Below, piece by piece: positions 32,436-41,248 of a DNA stretch of 64,000 nucleotides. Position 1 is the stretch's first letter; every line of letters starts with the position of its first letter. The position numbers and the translations under genes were made by a program. The stretch covers positions 24,922-88,921 of the forward strand of contig CAITTG010000084.1 of assembly GCA_903895255.1 (NCBI GenBank), read 5' to 3'. The stretch is from an uncultured Verrucomicrobia subdivision 3 bacterium (GTDB lineage Bacteria; Verrucomicrobiota; Verrucomicrobiia; Limisphaerales; UBA11358). The notes under the pieces were generated by a model that had not been told where the DNA came from, made no database searches, and saw nothing but the letters and a program-made list of their open reading frames with translations.

Positions 32436-33443
32436 TTACCAGCCCAGGACGTGGGCGAAAATGAGCGGGGCCACGATGGTGGCATCGGATTCGATAATGT
32501 ACTTGGGCGTTTTCACGCCGAGCTTGCCCCAGGTGATTTTTTCATTCGGCACCGCGCCGGAATAGCTCCCGTAGCTGGTGGTGGAATCGCTGATCTGGCA
32601 GAAGTAACCCCAGAGCGGGACATTCGTGCGCAACAGATCCTGGTGGAGCATGGGGACCACGCAAATCGGGAAATCGCCGGAGATGCCGCCGCCGATCTGG
32701 AACATGCCGATGGTGCTCTTCTTGGTGGCGGTGCGGGTGTAGAAGTCGGCCAGCCAGGTCATGTATTCAATGCCGGTACGGACGGTGTGCACATTCTTGA
32801 CATCGCCGCGGATCACGGCGGCGGCGTACATGTTGCCAAGGGTGGCGTCTTCCCAACCGGGGACGACGATGGGCAGATTCTTTTTCGCGGCGGCGAGCAT
32901 CCAAGAATCCTTGGGATCGATCTGGTAATATTTCTCGTATTCGCCGCTGAGGAGCACTTGGTAGAAAAATTCGTGGGGGAAATAGCGCTCGCCTTTTTTA
33001 TCGGCGGCGGTCCAGACCTTGAGCATGGCTTTTTCCATGCGGCGCATGGCCTCGCCCTCGGGGATGCAGGTGTCGGTGACGCGATTCATATGGCGGGCCA
33101 GCAACTTCTCCTCATCTTGGGCGCTGAGCATGCGGTAGTGCGGCACGCGTTCGTAAAAATCATGGGCGACGAGGTTGAACACGTCCTCCTCGAGGTTGGC
33201 GCCGGTGCAGGTGATCAGATGGACCTTGTCCTGGCGGATCATTTCGGCGAGGGAGAGGCCGAGTTCCGCGGTGCTCATGGCGCCGCCGAGCGTGATCATC
33301 ATGCGGCCGCCTTTGTCCAGGTGGGCCACATAGCCTTTGGCGGCGTCCACCAGCGAGGCGGCGTTGAAATGCCGGTAATGATGCTGGATAAATTGGGAAA
33401 CGGGCCCGCCGGCAACGGTGGTATGCTTTTGTTTTTTAGCCAT
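32436..33443 (-). CDS. Deoxyhypusine synthase family enzyme (probably polyamine-type in bacteria)
   Basis: A 335-residue protein of the deoxyhypusine synthase fold. The NAD-dependent core is present (MMITLGGAMSTAELGLSLAE, ICVVPMLHQDLL and SYGSYSGAVPNEKITWGKLG), including the Lys in W-G-K that corresponds to the enzyme-imine lysine of eukaryotic DHS. Bacteria lack eIF5A, so bacterial members make polyamines instead; homologues produce homospermidine or, from agmatine, bis(guanidino)-azanonane. The neighbour across the gap is agmatine deiminase, which fits an agmatine/polyamine role. The start 33443 (MAKKQKHTTVAGG) is chosen because the family begins there. Confidence 0.85.
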   Translation of the reverse strand: MAKKQKHTTVAGGPVSQFIQHHYRHFNAASLVDAAKGYVAHLDKGGRMMITLGGAMSTAELGLSLAEMIRQDKVHLITCTGANLEEDVFNLVAHDFYERVPHYRMLSAQDEEKLLARHMNRVTDTCIPEGEAMRRMEKAMLKVWTAADKKGERYFPHEFFYQVLLSGEYEKYYQIDPKDSWMLAAAKKNLPIVVPGWEDATLGNMYAAAVIRGDVKNVHTVRTGIEYMTWLADFYTRTATKKSTIGMFQIGGGISGDFPICVVPMLHQDLLRTNVPLWGYFCQISDSTTSYGSYSGAVPNEKITWGKLGVKTPKYIIESDATIVAPLIFAHVLGW

Positions 33444-33568
33444 AAATTGGTTTGATAAAAATATCCCCTCCACAATACGGATGTTCCGGCCAATGCCAAT
33501 CCCAAATTGAATCTGAAATTCATCATTTGCCAGCGGCGGACAAACTTTTTAAGCTCCCGCCCAACGTT

Positions 33569-34669
33569 ATGCCGTCACCCAAGCTCACACCCGCCGCCAC
33601 GCCCGCTGAACTGGGCTATGCCATGCCCGCCGAATGGGCGCCCCACGCCGCCACCTGGCTGGGCTGGCCGCACAATCGCTCGGACTGGCCGGGCAAATTT
33701 GAGGTGATCCCGTGGATTTACGGGGAGATGATCCGGCAGATTTCCGCCGGGGAAAAGGTGCGCCTGATCATCCGCCACGCGCGGGACGAGGCGCACGCGC
33801 GCCGGGTGCTGAGCCATGTGGGCGTGGATTTGCGCCAGATCCAATTCGTCACGCATCCCACGAACCGGGGCTGGACGCGCGACACGGGGCCAATTTTTGT
33901 TAAAAAGAATCCCAGGTCCAAGGTCCTGGGTCCCAAGTCAGACACGGCGATTGTCCATTTCCATTTTAATGGATGGGCGAAGTATGATAACTGGCGCAAG
34001 GATACGAAAGTGCCGGAGACGTCGGCGCGGTTGCTGCGCAAGCCTTTATTTCAGGCGGAATATCAAGGCAAGCCGTTTGTCATTGAAGGCGGGGGGATGG
34101 AGTTGAACGGCCGGGGCACCCTGCTCTCCACCGAGGAATGCTATCTGGACCCGAAAATTCAGGTGCGGAATCCGGGGCTGGGGCGCGTGGAAATTGAAAC
34201 AATACTGAAGCAGTATCTCGGGGTCACGAACATTTTCTGGCTGGCCAAAGGTCCGAAGGGAGATGACACGCACGGGCATATTGATGACATTTGCCGGTTC
34301 GTTGATAGAAACACGCTGGTGCTGGTAAAGGAAAAAAACGCCAAGGACGAGAATTACCGGCCGCTGGCGGAAAACTGGGAGCGCATCACGGATTTACGGC
34401 TGGAGAACGGCGCCAAACCCGAGGTGGTGGCGTTGCCCATGCCGTCGCCGCTGTATTTCGACGGCGTGCGGCTACCCGCCAGTTACGCGAATTTTTACAT
34501 CTGCAACGCGGCGGTGATTGTACCGACTTTTAACGACCCGAACGACCGGGTGGCGCTGGGGATTTTAGGTGAGCTGTTCAAAGACCGGCCGGTGGTGGGC
34601 ATCCACGCGCTGGATTTGGTGTGGGGGTTTGGGTCGTTGCATTGTTTGACACAGCAGCAGCCGGTTTGA
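33569..34669 (+). CDS. aguA: Agmatine deiminase (with an in-frame repeat insertion)
   Basis: A 366-residue guanidino-group hydrolase converting agmatine to N-carbamoylputrescine. Motifs include MPAEWAPHAATWLGWPHN, RDTGPIFV, EGGGMELNGRGTLLSTEECY, KGDDTHGHIDDICRF and the catalytic Cys in GSLHCLTQQQP. The start at 33569 fits the family; the upstream frame is not homologous. After PIFVKKN there is an extra segment (PRSKVLGPKSD) where relatives pass directly to a strand. Its DNA (33907-33941) is a seven-base-period repeat of the kind otherwise intergenic here. It is divergent from the DHS-family gene. Confidence 0.92.
   Translation: MPSPKLTPAATPAELGYAMPAEWAPHAATWLGWPHNRSDWPGKFEVIPWIYGEMIRQISAGEKVRLIIRHARDEAHARRVLSHVGVDLRQIQFVTHPTNRGWTRDTGPIFVKKNPRSKVLGPKSDTAIVHFHFNGWAKYDNWRKDTKVPETSARLLRKPLFQAEYQGKPFVIEGGGMELNGRGTLLSTEECYLDPKIQVRNPGLGRVEIETILKQYLGVTNIFWLAKGPKGDDTHGHIDDICRFVDRNTLVLVKEKNAKDENYRPLAENWERITDLRLENGAKPEVVALPMPSPLYFDGVRLPASYANFYICNAAVIVPTFNDPNDRVALGILGELFKDRPVVGIHALDLVWGFGSLHCLTQQQPV
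33907..33941. repeat. Heptamer-period repeat inside aguA
   Basis: Seven-base units AGGTCCA, AGGTCCT, GGGTCCC, AAGTCAG (33914-33941), preceded by GAATCCC. The period and unit style match the intergenic array at 58223-58257, and the coding frame is kept. Confidence 0.65.
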
Positions 34670-34753
34670 GCCGAAGCGGCAGATCAAAAAGCACTTCACC
34701 GTGACAAACGCGAGGATGGCGCAAGCCTATTGACTGTGCTAATATCGCTGCAG

Positions 34754-35323
34754 ATGAGCGCACAGGAACCAGCGGGCGGTCCGGCACTGACGCGGGAGGC
34801 AATTCTCGCGGCACTGGGCAGCCTTTCCGATGAACTCGGCAAACGAGGCGTGATCGGTGAAGTGTGTTTGTTTGGCGGAACCGTGATGGTGCTGGCCTTC
34901 ACAGCCCGACTGGCGACCAAGGATGTGGACGCGCTCTTTCAACCATCCCAAACCATCCGGGAAATTGCACGCGGCATCGCGGATGAACAGCGTTTGCCTG
35001 CCGACTGGCTTAATGATGGCGTCAAGGGATTCGTTTCCGCCCGCCATGAAACGACCGCCGGCAACCTGCCGCAATTTCAACACCTGCGTTTGACAATGCC
35101 GGTGCCGGAATATCTGCTAGCCATGAAATGCATGGCCGCCCGCATGGGTGGAACATCAGGGGAACAATCGGATGTGGGAGACATTATTTTTCTAATTCGC
35201 CATCTCCACTTGGAATCACCGAAAGTAGTCATGGACCTGGTTGGACAATATTATCCGGCCAGCCGAATTCCGGTGAAAACCCAATATCTGATTGAGGGGT
35301 TATTCGAGGAGGGAAAAATATGA
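34754..35323 (+). CDS. DUF6036-type nucleotidyltransferase, first gene of a coupled pair
   Basis: A 189-residue protein with a nucleotidyltransferase-like core: LFGGTVMVLAFTARLATKDV, where G-G-(x)-V/A and the downstream D-V-D (KDVDALF) form the metal-binding pattern, then a helix and a C-terminal D-x-x-D-I-x-F-L. It resembles DUF6036/AbiEii-like proteins, some of which are toxin components. The start at 34754 is the first good ATG; a TTG 24 bases upstream is possible. Its stop overlaps the next gene's ATG (ATGA), so the two are translationally coupled, which is typical of toxin-antitoxin pairs. Confidence 0.68.
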   Translation: MSAQEPAGGPALTREAILAALGSLSDELGKRGVIGEVCLFGGTVMVLAFTARLATKDVDALFQPSQTIREIARGIADEQRLPADWLNDGVKGFVSARHETTAGNLPQFQHLRLTMPVPEYLLAMKCMAARMGGTSGEQSDVGDIIFLIRHLHLESPKVVMDLVGQYYPASRIPVKTQYLIEGLFEEGKI

Positions 35324-35700
35324 GACCAAAAACCCTGGCAGAGGTGGCGCGACTCACCTTGCAGGGGGATTCCTTCGACTTTTGTCTGGCAAATTTTCTG
35401 GATGGTTTTTATGCCGGGCCAACGGCGGCTGCCCTGGCCGCCGAGCCAGTTTTGCTAGCTCCGCGCGGCGGGGGCTTGGGCCAGGTTCAAGATGCTTATC
35501 TGGCGGCGACGGCCGAGCATTTGGCGAGAATGCAAGGGTTCCCGGTTGCCAACTGGGTGGCCGAAGAGGCGCGCAAATTGCATCGGCCCTGGTTTGCCTC
35601 CCCCCTGGCGGCCTTGCGAGCGGTGCTGTTGTTGGAAAGCCCGGCGGCTTTTCGCTCACGAAATCTATTTGTCAGCGACAACGCATTGGCCCGGGCGTGA
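35320..35700 (+). CDS. Partner of the nucleotidyltransferase gene (antitoxin-like)
   Basis: A 126-residue protein, helical, with the C-terminal pattern FRSRNLFVSDNALARA. I recall similar endings in proteins paired with DUF6036 nucleotidyltransferases, but cannot name a family. The ATG at 35320 overlaps the preceding stop by four bases. It has no membrane segment or signal. In a toxin-antitoxin reading this would be the partner regulating the enzyme. The order (enzyme first) differs from classical antitoxin-first pairs. Confidence 0.6.
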   Translation: MRPKTLAEVARLTLQGDSFDFCLANFLDGFYAGPTAAALAAEPVLLAPRGGGLGQVQDAYLAATAEHLARMQGFPVANWVAEEARKLHRPWFASPLAALRAVLLLESPAAFRSRNLFVSDNALARA

Positions 35701-35833
35701 CAGGGTTGGGGTCATGGTAGTAAGGCTAATTGCATTAATGCGGGGATGCGTCAAAAAATTCGCCCATTGAAATAGGGGTTCACCCAAAAACCATCCCGCA
35801 GTGAACCGGCCATTTTTTAATTGTGCGACCCCC

Positions 35834-35862
35834 TTGAGAAACTGCCCAGCCCGGGTTAGGCT
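35834..35862 (+). promoter_or_regulatory. Probable osmC-family gene promoter
   Basis: TTGAGA (35834-35839), a 17-base spacer and TAGGCT (35857-35862). The start of transcription is near 35869, about 45 bases before the ATG at 35914. Confidence 0.45.
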
Positions 35863-35913
35863 GGCGGACGTCAAGGCGAATTCCCGCCGGGACGATTTTT
35901 GAATGATTCATTT

Positions 35914-36339
35914 ATGAAACGCACAGCATCCGCGGTATGGCTCGGTGGTTTGAAGGACGGCAACGGGCATATTTCCACCGAGAGTGGGGCGCTCAAGCAA
36001 ACCCAATATTCCTTTGGCACCCGGTTTGAAAACGGGGTGGGCACGAATCCCGAGGAACTGATTGCCGCGGCCCATGCGGGCTGCTTTTCCATGGCGTTCT
36101 CGGCGGAACTGGGCAAGGCGGGGATCACCCCGGCGGCCATCCATACCACCGCCGCCATCACCTTGGAGAAGACCGAGGCCGGATTTACGGTCACGGAATC
36201 GCACCTGACCATGACGGCCAAGATTCCGGGCGCGGACGAGGCCAAGGTGCGCGCCATCGCGGGGGCGGCCAAGGCGGGCTGCCCCATCTCGCGCCTGTTG
36301 AATGCCAAGGTCACGCTGGATGCGACCTTCGAAGTTTAA
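35914..36339 (+). CDS. OsmC-family peroxiredoxin
   Basis: A 141-residue OsmC protein that reduces organic hydroperoxides. The two catalytic Cys are in AAHAGCFSMAFSAELG (about 55) and GAAKAGCPISRLLNA (about 122), with the usual beta-alpha fold between them. The start MKRTASAVWLGGLKDGNG is family-like; an in-frame upstream TTG is not. It is separated from the next gene by 18 bases. Regulation by osmotic or peroxide stress is common in the family, but no operator was recognised. Confidence 0.92.
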   Translation: MKRTASAVWLGGLKDGNGHISTESGALKQTQYSFGTRFENGVGTNPEELIAAAHAGCFSMAFSAELGKAGITPAAIHTTAAITLEKTEAGFTVTESHLTMTAKIPGADEAKVRAIAGAAKAGCPISRLLNAKVTLDATFEV

Positions 36340-36357
36340 TCCCCCCGTTACAAGCAA

Positions 36358-36747
36358 ATGCCTCCGATCAACCCCTACAATCCTGGAAATAGGGTCCCGA
36401 GCGGCACAGTGGTGCCGAAAAAAGCGCTGACGTTTAACAAAGTGTTCCGCTGGGAACCCGCTGATTTCAAGGCACCGCTGCCGGAGTCGGTGGCGGTGAT
36501 TGGATCCTTCAGCGACTGGCAGGCCATTCCGCTGGAAAAAGACGCCTCCGGCCGGGTGTGGCAACTGAGCTTGAACAACCTGCCGGGCAATTGCACCCAT
36601 CGCTATATGCTGCTGGTGGATGGGCAACCGGCCAAGGATGCGAATGCGGATGGCCTGGCCATTCCGGAAACGGAGCAGGAGCAGGCGTGGGCCCTGGCGA
36701 CGCCCCGCGGGCCGAGGTTGTTTATGCTGTTTAGCCAGACGAAGTGA
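36358..36747 (+). CDS. Glycogen-binding (CBM48/AMPK-type) domain protein
   Basis: A 129-residue protein with one carbohydrate-binding domain of the isoamylase-N/AMPK type: VAVIGSFSDWQAIPLEKD, then WQLSLNNLPGNCTHRYMLLV and DGQPAKDANADG. The conserved Trp of SDW and the final D-G/A-x-N fit glycogen binding. No catalytic domain is attached. The glycogen debranching enzyme starts 172 bases downstream on the same strand, so a role in glycogen targeting is likely. Confidence 0.82.
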   Translation: MPPINPYNPGNRVPSGTVVPKKALTFNKVFRWEPADFKAPLPESVAVIGSFSDWQAIPLEKDASGRVWQLSLNNLPGNCTHRYMLLVDGQPAKDANADGLAIPETEQEQAWALATPRGPRLFMLFSQTK

Positions 36748-36753
36748 GGGGAG

Positions 36754-36806
36754 AAACTTCAAACTTCAAATTTCAAAATTCAGAGAATATTCAAGTTCCA
36801 AACTTC
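36754..36806. repeat. Heptamer-period repeat between the glycogen-binding and debranching genes
   Basis: Units AAACTTC, AAACTTC, AAATTTC, AAAATTC (36754-36781), a four-base slip, then AATATTC, AAGTTCC, AAACTTC (36786-36806). The spacing is seven bases throughout each block. Confidence 0.8.
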
Positions 36807-36919
36807 AAATGAGCGCTTGAAGCGGAGGTGAGGGGAGCACTTCCCTCCGCAACGGGCGGGGCGTCGGGGGAAACAAAGCGCGGAAAAACCCTGCTTTTGC
36901 TTGGTCCCCGGGCGGGTTC

Positions 36920-39900
36920 ATGGTACAAAATCTGCCCGTGGAGCAACCCATACCAGTAATGTCTCCGGCCCCGGGCGAACGGTTGGTGCGGTTCGTGGGG
37001 GACACGGTGCGGTTTCAATTGAAGGACGGCAAGGTCGCAACCAGCCGCACGGGCTGGCAGGCGCGCTTGCGCACCAACATTGGTCGCGCGGCCGTGGTGC
37101 GCCAGGAAATCATTGCCGCCCACGCGGGGGGCGCGCAGGCCGCCGGGGCTTCCTGGCAGGACCTGCCGATGACGCCCACCGCCGATGGCTGGGAATTGGA
37201 GCTGCCGCTGGCGGAAACCGGATTCTTCAAGTCCAAAGCGTATTTACTCGATCCCCAGGGATGGCAATACTGGCCGGCCGGCGAGGATTTGGGCATCAGC
37301 GTCCACCCGGATTTTTCCCGCACGGCCAACACGATCTACTGCGCCTTCACCCGGCTGTTTGGCGACAGCAAATCGCTGGCCACCACCGAGGATGCGGTGC
37401 TCGAGGCGCAGCTCAAGGCGTTGGAGGCCAAAGGTTATGCCACGCTGCCGCCCTCGGGCAAATTGCGCGACCTGACCCGCCAGTTGCCGCACATCGTCCA
37501 ACGCCTGGGCTGCCGGATCATTCATCTGCTGCCGATTCATCCCACGCCCACGACATACGCGCGGTTCGGGCGGTTCGGCAGCCCCTACGCGGCGCTGGAT
37601 CTGACGGCGATTGACCCGGCACTGGTGGAATTTGACAAGCGCACCACGGGCGTGGACCAGTTTGTGGAATTGACGCACGCCGCCCATTCACTGGGGGCGC
37701 GCGTGTTTATCGACATCGTGATCAACCACACCGGCTGGGGTTCGGTGTTGCAGGAGACGCATCCGGAATTTTTCCTCAAGCTCGCCAATGGCGAATTTGC
37801 GAGTCCCGGCGCGTGGGGCACGGTTTGGGAGGATTTGGTGGAACTTGAGCAGCACAGCGTGGCGCTCTGGGACATCGTTGCCGAGGCGCTGCTGGTCTGC
37901 TGCCGCCGCGGCGTGGATGGTTTCCGCTGCGATGCCGGGTACAAAATCCCCGTGCCCGCGTGGCAATACATCATTGCCCGGGTGCAGAATGAATTTCCCG
38001 AGGCGATTTTCCTGCTCGAAGGCCTGGGCGGCGCGTGGTCGGCCACGGAAGCCCTGCTCACCGAGGGCGGGATGCAATGGGCTTATTCGGAACTCTTTCA
38101 GAATTATTCCGGCACGGAGGTGGCGAATTATCTGGACTACGCCAACCGCCAGAGCGAGCGGATTGGGTCCTACGTGCACTACAGCGAAACGCACGATAAC
38201 AGCCGCCTGGCGGAGCGCGGGCGGGCTTGGTCGCTGCTGCGCAACCGGTTGTGCGCGCTCACCAGTCCCAGCGGTGGATTTGGTTTCACCTGCGGCGTGG
38301 AATGGCTGGCGGCGGAAAAAATCCGGGTGCATGGCAACACCGGCTTGAACTGGGGCGGCGCGGACAACATTGTTGCCGAACTGGCCGGGCTCAACCAATT
38401 GCTGACGGAACATCCGGCGTTTTTTGACGGTGCCCGGCTGGCGCGGTTGAGCCCGGCCGGTTCGGCGGTTTACGCGTTGCTGCGGACCTCAGCCGAGGGC
38501 CTGGACCAGGTGCTGGTGCTGGTGAATACCGATGTCAACCAGCCGCAGTCACTCGCCTTGTCGCTGGCGGAGGCCCGGTGCGCGCTGGACAGTTTTACCG
38601 TGGATTTGCTCGGTGAACCCTTTGCCGGGGCCGCCCCGGCGGACGGGCAGGTCATGTTCAAACTGGCACCGGGAGCGAGTCATTGCCTCGCCGCCAAGTC
38701 CGTGCCGGTGGGGATCAGTGGTGAGCGCTACCGCCGGCTGCGCGCGCAGGCGGCGTGGGCGGTGACGGCGTTGCAACAAGTGCTGCCGGTGGAGGCCCTG
38801 GAATTCGCCGACTGGCGCACGCTGGCCGGCCACGTGGAACGGAGTCCGGAGGCATTGCTCGCCGCCGCCAGTCACCTGGCACGTTCCAACCAGCCCGGTT
38901 CCCTGGCGGAAACCCTGGCGGCCGCGCTGGAAAACCGGATTTTTCCCGCTGTGATTAACTGGACCTTGCTGGACGCCCGGCGGGTCACACCGGTGCCCCC
39001 GGGCCATTGGTTGCTGATTGAGGACACCAGCCCTTTCCGGGCCACGCTCGCCACCGGGGGACAGTTGCAACATGTGCAATCCATTGCGGCCGACAACCGG
39101 CACATCGCGTGCTTTGCCCCCCGGAATTCGGGGGCCGAAGCCACCGTGACGCTACAGCGGCAGGACCTCGCCGCGCCGCCCATGAGCGGGGCCATCCGGT
39201 TTCTGGACGCGGAACCGCCGCGCCGGCCGGTCAACCCCCAGAGCCTGACTGAGGATCTGGTATTGTTAACCAATGGTATCGGTGGCATGGCGCGCATCAA
39301 TGTGGATCTCGGGCAGGTGCGGTCCAAGTACGATTGCGTGCTGGGGGCGAATCTGAACCCCGCGGTGCCGGTGGACCGGCATGTGTTCGTGAAACGCCTG
39401 CGCGTCTGGGTGAATGCCGACGGCTTTATTTCCGCGCTGAATTTGAAGAACCTCGCCGCCTTCACGGCGGGTTCGCCGGCGGTGTGGCAGTTTGTGGCCC
39501 AGGCGGGGAACGGACGGACGGTGGAAATTGAACTGGCAGCGGAGATGGTGGCGGGCCAGAACACCATCGTGTTCCACGTCCGGCGGCCGGGCGAACTCAA
39601 GGCCACGGGCAAACAACTGCCGGCCACGGCGGATGTGCGGCTGACCGTGCGGTTCGACATTGAAGATCGTAATTTCCATAGCGAAACCAAACGCAATGAG
39701 GGCGCGGACTATCATTTTGCCAGCCGCACCCATGCGCTGGACAGCCAGCCCGGCTTTGCCTTCACGCCGGCGCCGGACCGGCAGTTGCACATTGTCGCGA
39801 GCAGTGGCAAATACCATCCGCAACCGGAATGGTGCGAGAACATTCCGCATCCCGTGGAGCAGACCCGGGGGCAAACCGGCAGCGGGGACGCCTACAGTCC

Positions 39901-41248
39901 CGGCTGGTTTGAACTGCCCCTGCCCAAGGGCGCGGAAGTGACGCTGGTGGCGACCGCCGAACTCACGGACCCGGCGGTTTTGGTGGCGGGCGCAAAACCA
40001 CAACTCAAGCATGGCAGGACCGCCCCGGAGGACTGGGGCGCCCGGTTGCAGCGCGCGGCGGGGGCTTATGTGGTGCGCCGGGACAGCGGCAAAACGGTGA
40101 TCGCGGGTTATCCGTGGTTTTTGGACTGGGGCCGGGATTCGCTGATTTGCGCCCGGGGCCTGCTGGCGGGCGGCCTGGTGGCGGAGGTCAAACAACTGCT
40201 GCTCACCTTTGCCCGCTTCGAGGACCGGGGCACGCTGCCCAATACCATCCACGGCAACGATGTCTCCAATCGCGACACGTCCGATGCCCCGCTCTGGTTC
40301 GGAATGGTCTGTGAAATGCTCGCGGAGCATGACCCCCAATTTTATCAAACCCCGGTGGACGAGGCCAAACGCACCGTCGCCGACGTGCTGCGCAGCATTG
40401 CCAAATATTATCTGGCCGGCACGCCGAATGGCATTCATGCCGACCCGGATTCCGCCCTGATTTGGAGCCCCAGCCACTTCACCTGGATGGACACCAATTA
40501 TCCGGCGGGCACGCCGCGCGAGGGGTATCCGGTGGAAATTCAGGCGCTGTGGATTCGCCTGCTCCGGCAAGTCGCGAACATCAGTCCGGCGGCGGAGCAG
40601 AAGCCATGGCTGGATCTGGCGGACCGGGCCATGGTCTCACTGGACAAGCTGTTCTGGCTGGAAGGCCCGGGCTGGTTCGCGGATGTGTTGCTCGGTGGCC
40701 CCCGCGTGATCGCGCGCGATGCCGTGGTGGGGGATGCCCTGCGCAGCAACTGCCTCTTCCTCGTGAGCCTCGGCCTGGTGACGGGGGAACGCGCCAAACG
40801 CTGCGTGGCGGCCGCGCAAAAATATCTGGTGGTGCCCGGCGGTCTGCGCACGCTGGCCCCGCTGCGGGTGGGGACGCCCCTGCCGATTTACGGCAATGAC
40901 GGGCGGCGGTTGAATGATCCGGACAATCCCTACTGGCCGCGCTATGAAGGCGACGAGGACACGCGCCGCAAACCCGCGTATCATAACGGCACCGCGTGGA
41001 CTTGGACGTTCCCCGTCTTCTGCGAAGCGCTCGCAGCGGCGTGGGATTTCGCGCCGGAAGCCGTGACCGCCGCCAAGGCCTATCTCAGCAGCTCCGAAGG
41101 CATCTTGGACAAAGGTTGTATTGGCCAGATCCCGGAGATTCTGGATGGCGATGCCCCGCACACGCAACGCGGCTGCGACGCCCAGGCTTGGGGCGTCACC
41201 GAATCCGTGCGGGTGTGGGAGCTCTTAAAGAGCAAAAAGACCCGTTAA
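36920..41248 (+). CDS. Bifunctional glycogen debranching enzyme (GH13 glucanotransferase plus GH133 glucosidase)
   Basis: A 1442-residue protein. The N-terminal half has an alpha-amylase-type domain with nucleophile VDGFRCDAGYKIP (D338), acid/base FLLEGLGG (E367) and transition-state Asp in SETHDNSR (D426). The C-terminal third is an amylo-1,6-glucosidase domain: GYPWFLDWGRDSLICARGLL (about 1063), EGYPVEIQALWIRLLRQ (about 1200). This two-activity order is that of eukaryotic debranching enzyme, which moves maltotriose and then removes the branch glucose. No signal peptide, so cytoplasmic. An internal ATG at 36959 is an alternative start; a TTGGTC-17-TACAAA pair (36901-36929) would favour it. 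Confidence 0.93.
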   Translation: MVQNLPVEQPIPVMSPAPGERLVRFVGDTVRFQLKDGKVATSRTGWQARLRTNIGRAAVVRQEIIAAHAGGAQAAGASWQDLPMTPTADGWELELPLAETGFFKSKAYLLDPQGWQYWPAGEDLGISVHPDFSRTANTIYCAFTRLFGDSKSLATTEDAVLEAQLKALEAKGYATLPPSGKLRDLTRQLPHIVQRLGCRIIHLLPIHPTPTTYARFGRFGSPYAALDLTAIDPALVEFDKRTTGVDQFVELTHAAHSLGARVFIDIVINHTGWGSVLQETHPEFFLKLANGEFASPGAWGTVWEDLVELEQHSVALWDIVAEALLVCCRRGVDGFRCDAGYKIPVPAWQYIIARVQNEFPEAIFLLEGLGGAWSATEALLTEGGMQWAYSELFQNYSGTEVANYLDYANRQSERIGSYVHYSETHDNSRLAERGRAWSLLRNRLCALTSPSGGFGFTCGVEWLAAEKIRVHGNTGLNWGGADNIVAELAGLNQLLTEHPAFFDGARLARLSPAGSAVYALLRTSAEGLDQVLVLVNTDVNQPQSLALSLAEARCALDSFTVDLLGEPFAGAAPADGQVMFKLAPGASHCLAAKSVPVGISGERYRRLRAQAAWAVTALQQVLPVEALEFADWRTLAGHVERSPEALLAAASHLARSNQPGSLAETLAAALENRIFPAVINWTLLDARRVTPVPPGHWLLIEDTSPFRATLATGGQLQHVQSIAADNRHIACFAPRNSGAEATVTLQRQDLAAPPMSGAIRFLDAEPPRRPVNPQSLTEDLVLLTNGIGGMARINVDLGQVRSKYDCVLGANLNPAVPVDRHVFVKRLRVWVNADGFISALNLKNLAAFTAGSPAVWQFVAQAGNGRTVEIELAAEMVAGQNTIVFHVRRPGELKATGKQLPATADVRLTVRFDIEDRNFHSETKRNEGADYHFASRTHALDSQPGFAFTPAPDRQLHIVASSGKYHPQPEWCENIPHPVEQTRGQTGSGDAYSPGWFELPLPKGAEVTLVATAELTDPAVLVAGAKPQLKHGRTAPEDWGARLQRAAGAYVVRRDSGKTVIAGYPWFLDWGRDSLICARGLLAGGLVAEVKQLLLTFARFEDRGTLPNTIHGNDVSNRDTSDAPLWFGMVCEMLAEHDPQFYQTPVDEAKRTVADVLRSIAKYYLAGTPNGIHADPDSALIWSPSHFTWMDTNYPAGTPREGYPVEIQALWIRLLRQVANISPAAEQKPWLDLADRAMVSLDKLFWLEGPGWFADVLLGGPRVIARDAVVGDALRSNCLFLVSLGLVTGERAKRCVAAAQKYLVVPGGLRTLAPLRVGTPLPIYGNDGRRLNDPDNPYWPRYEGDEDTRRKPAYHNGTAWTWTFPVFCEALAAAWDFAPEAVTAAKAYLSSSEGILDKGCIGQIPEILDGDAPHTQRGCDAQAWGVTESVRVWELLKSKKTR

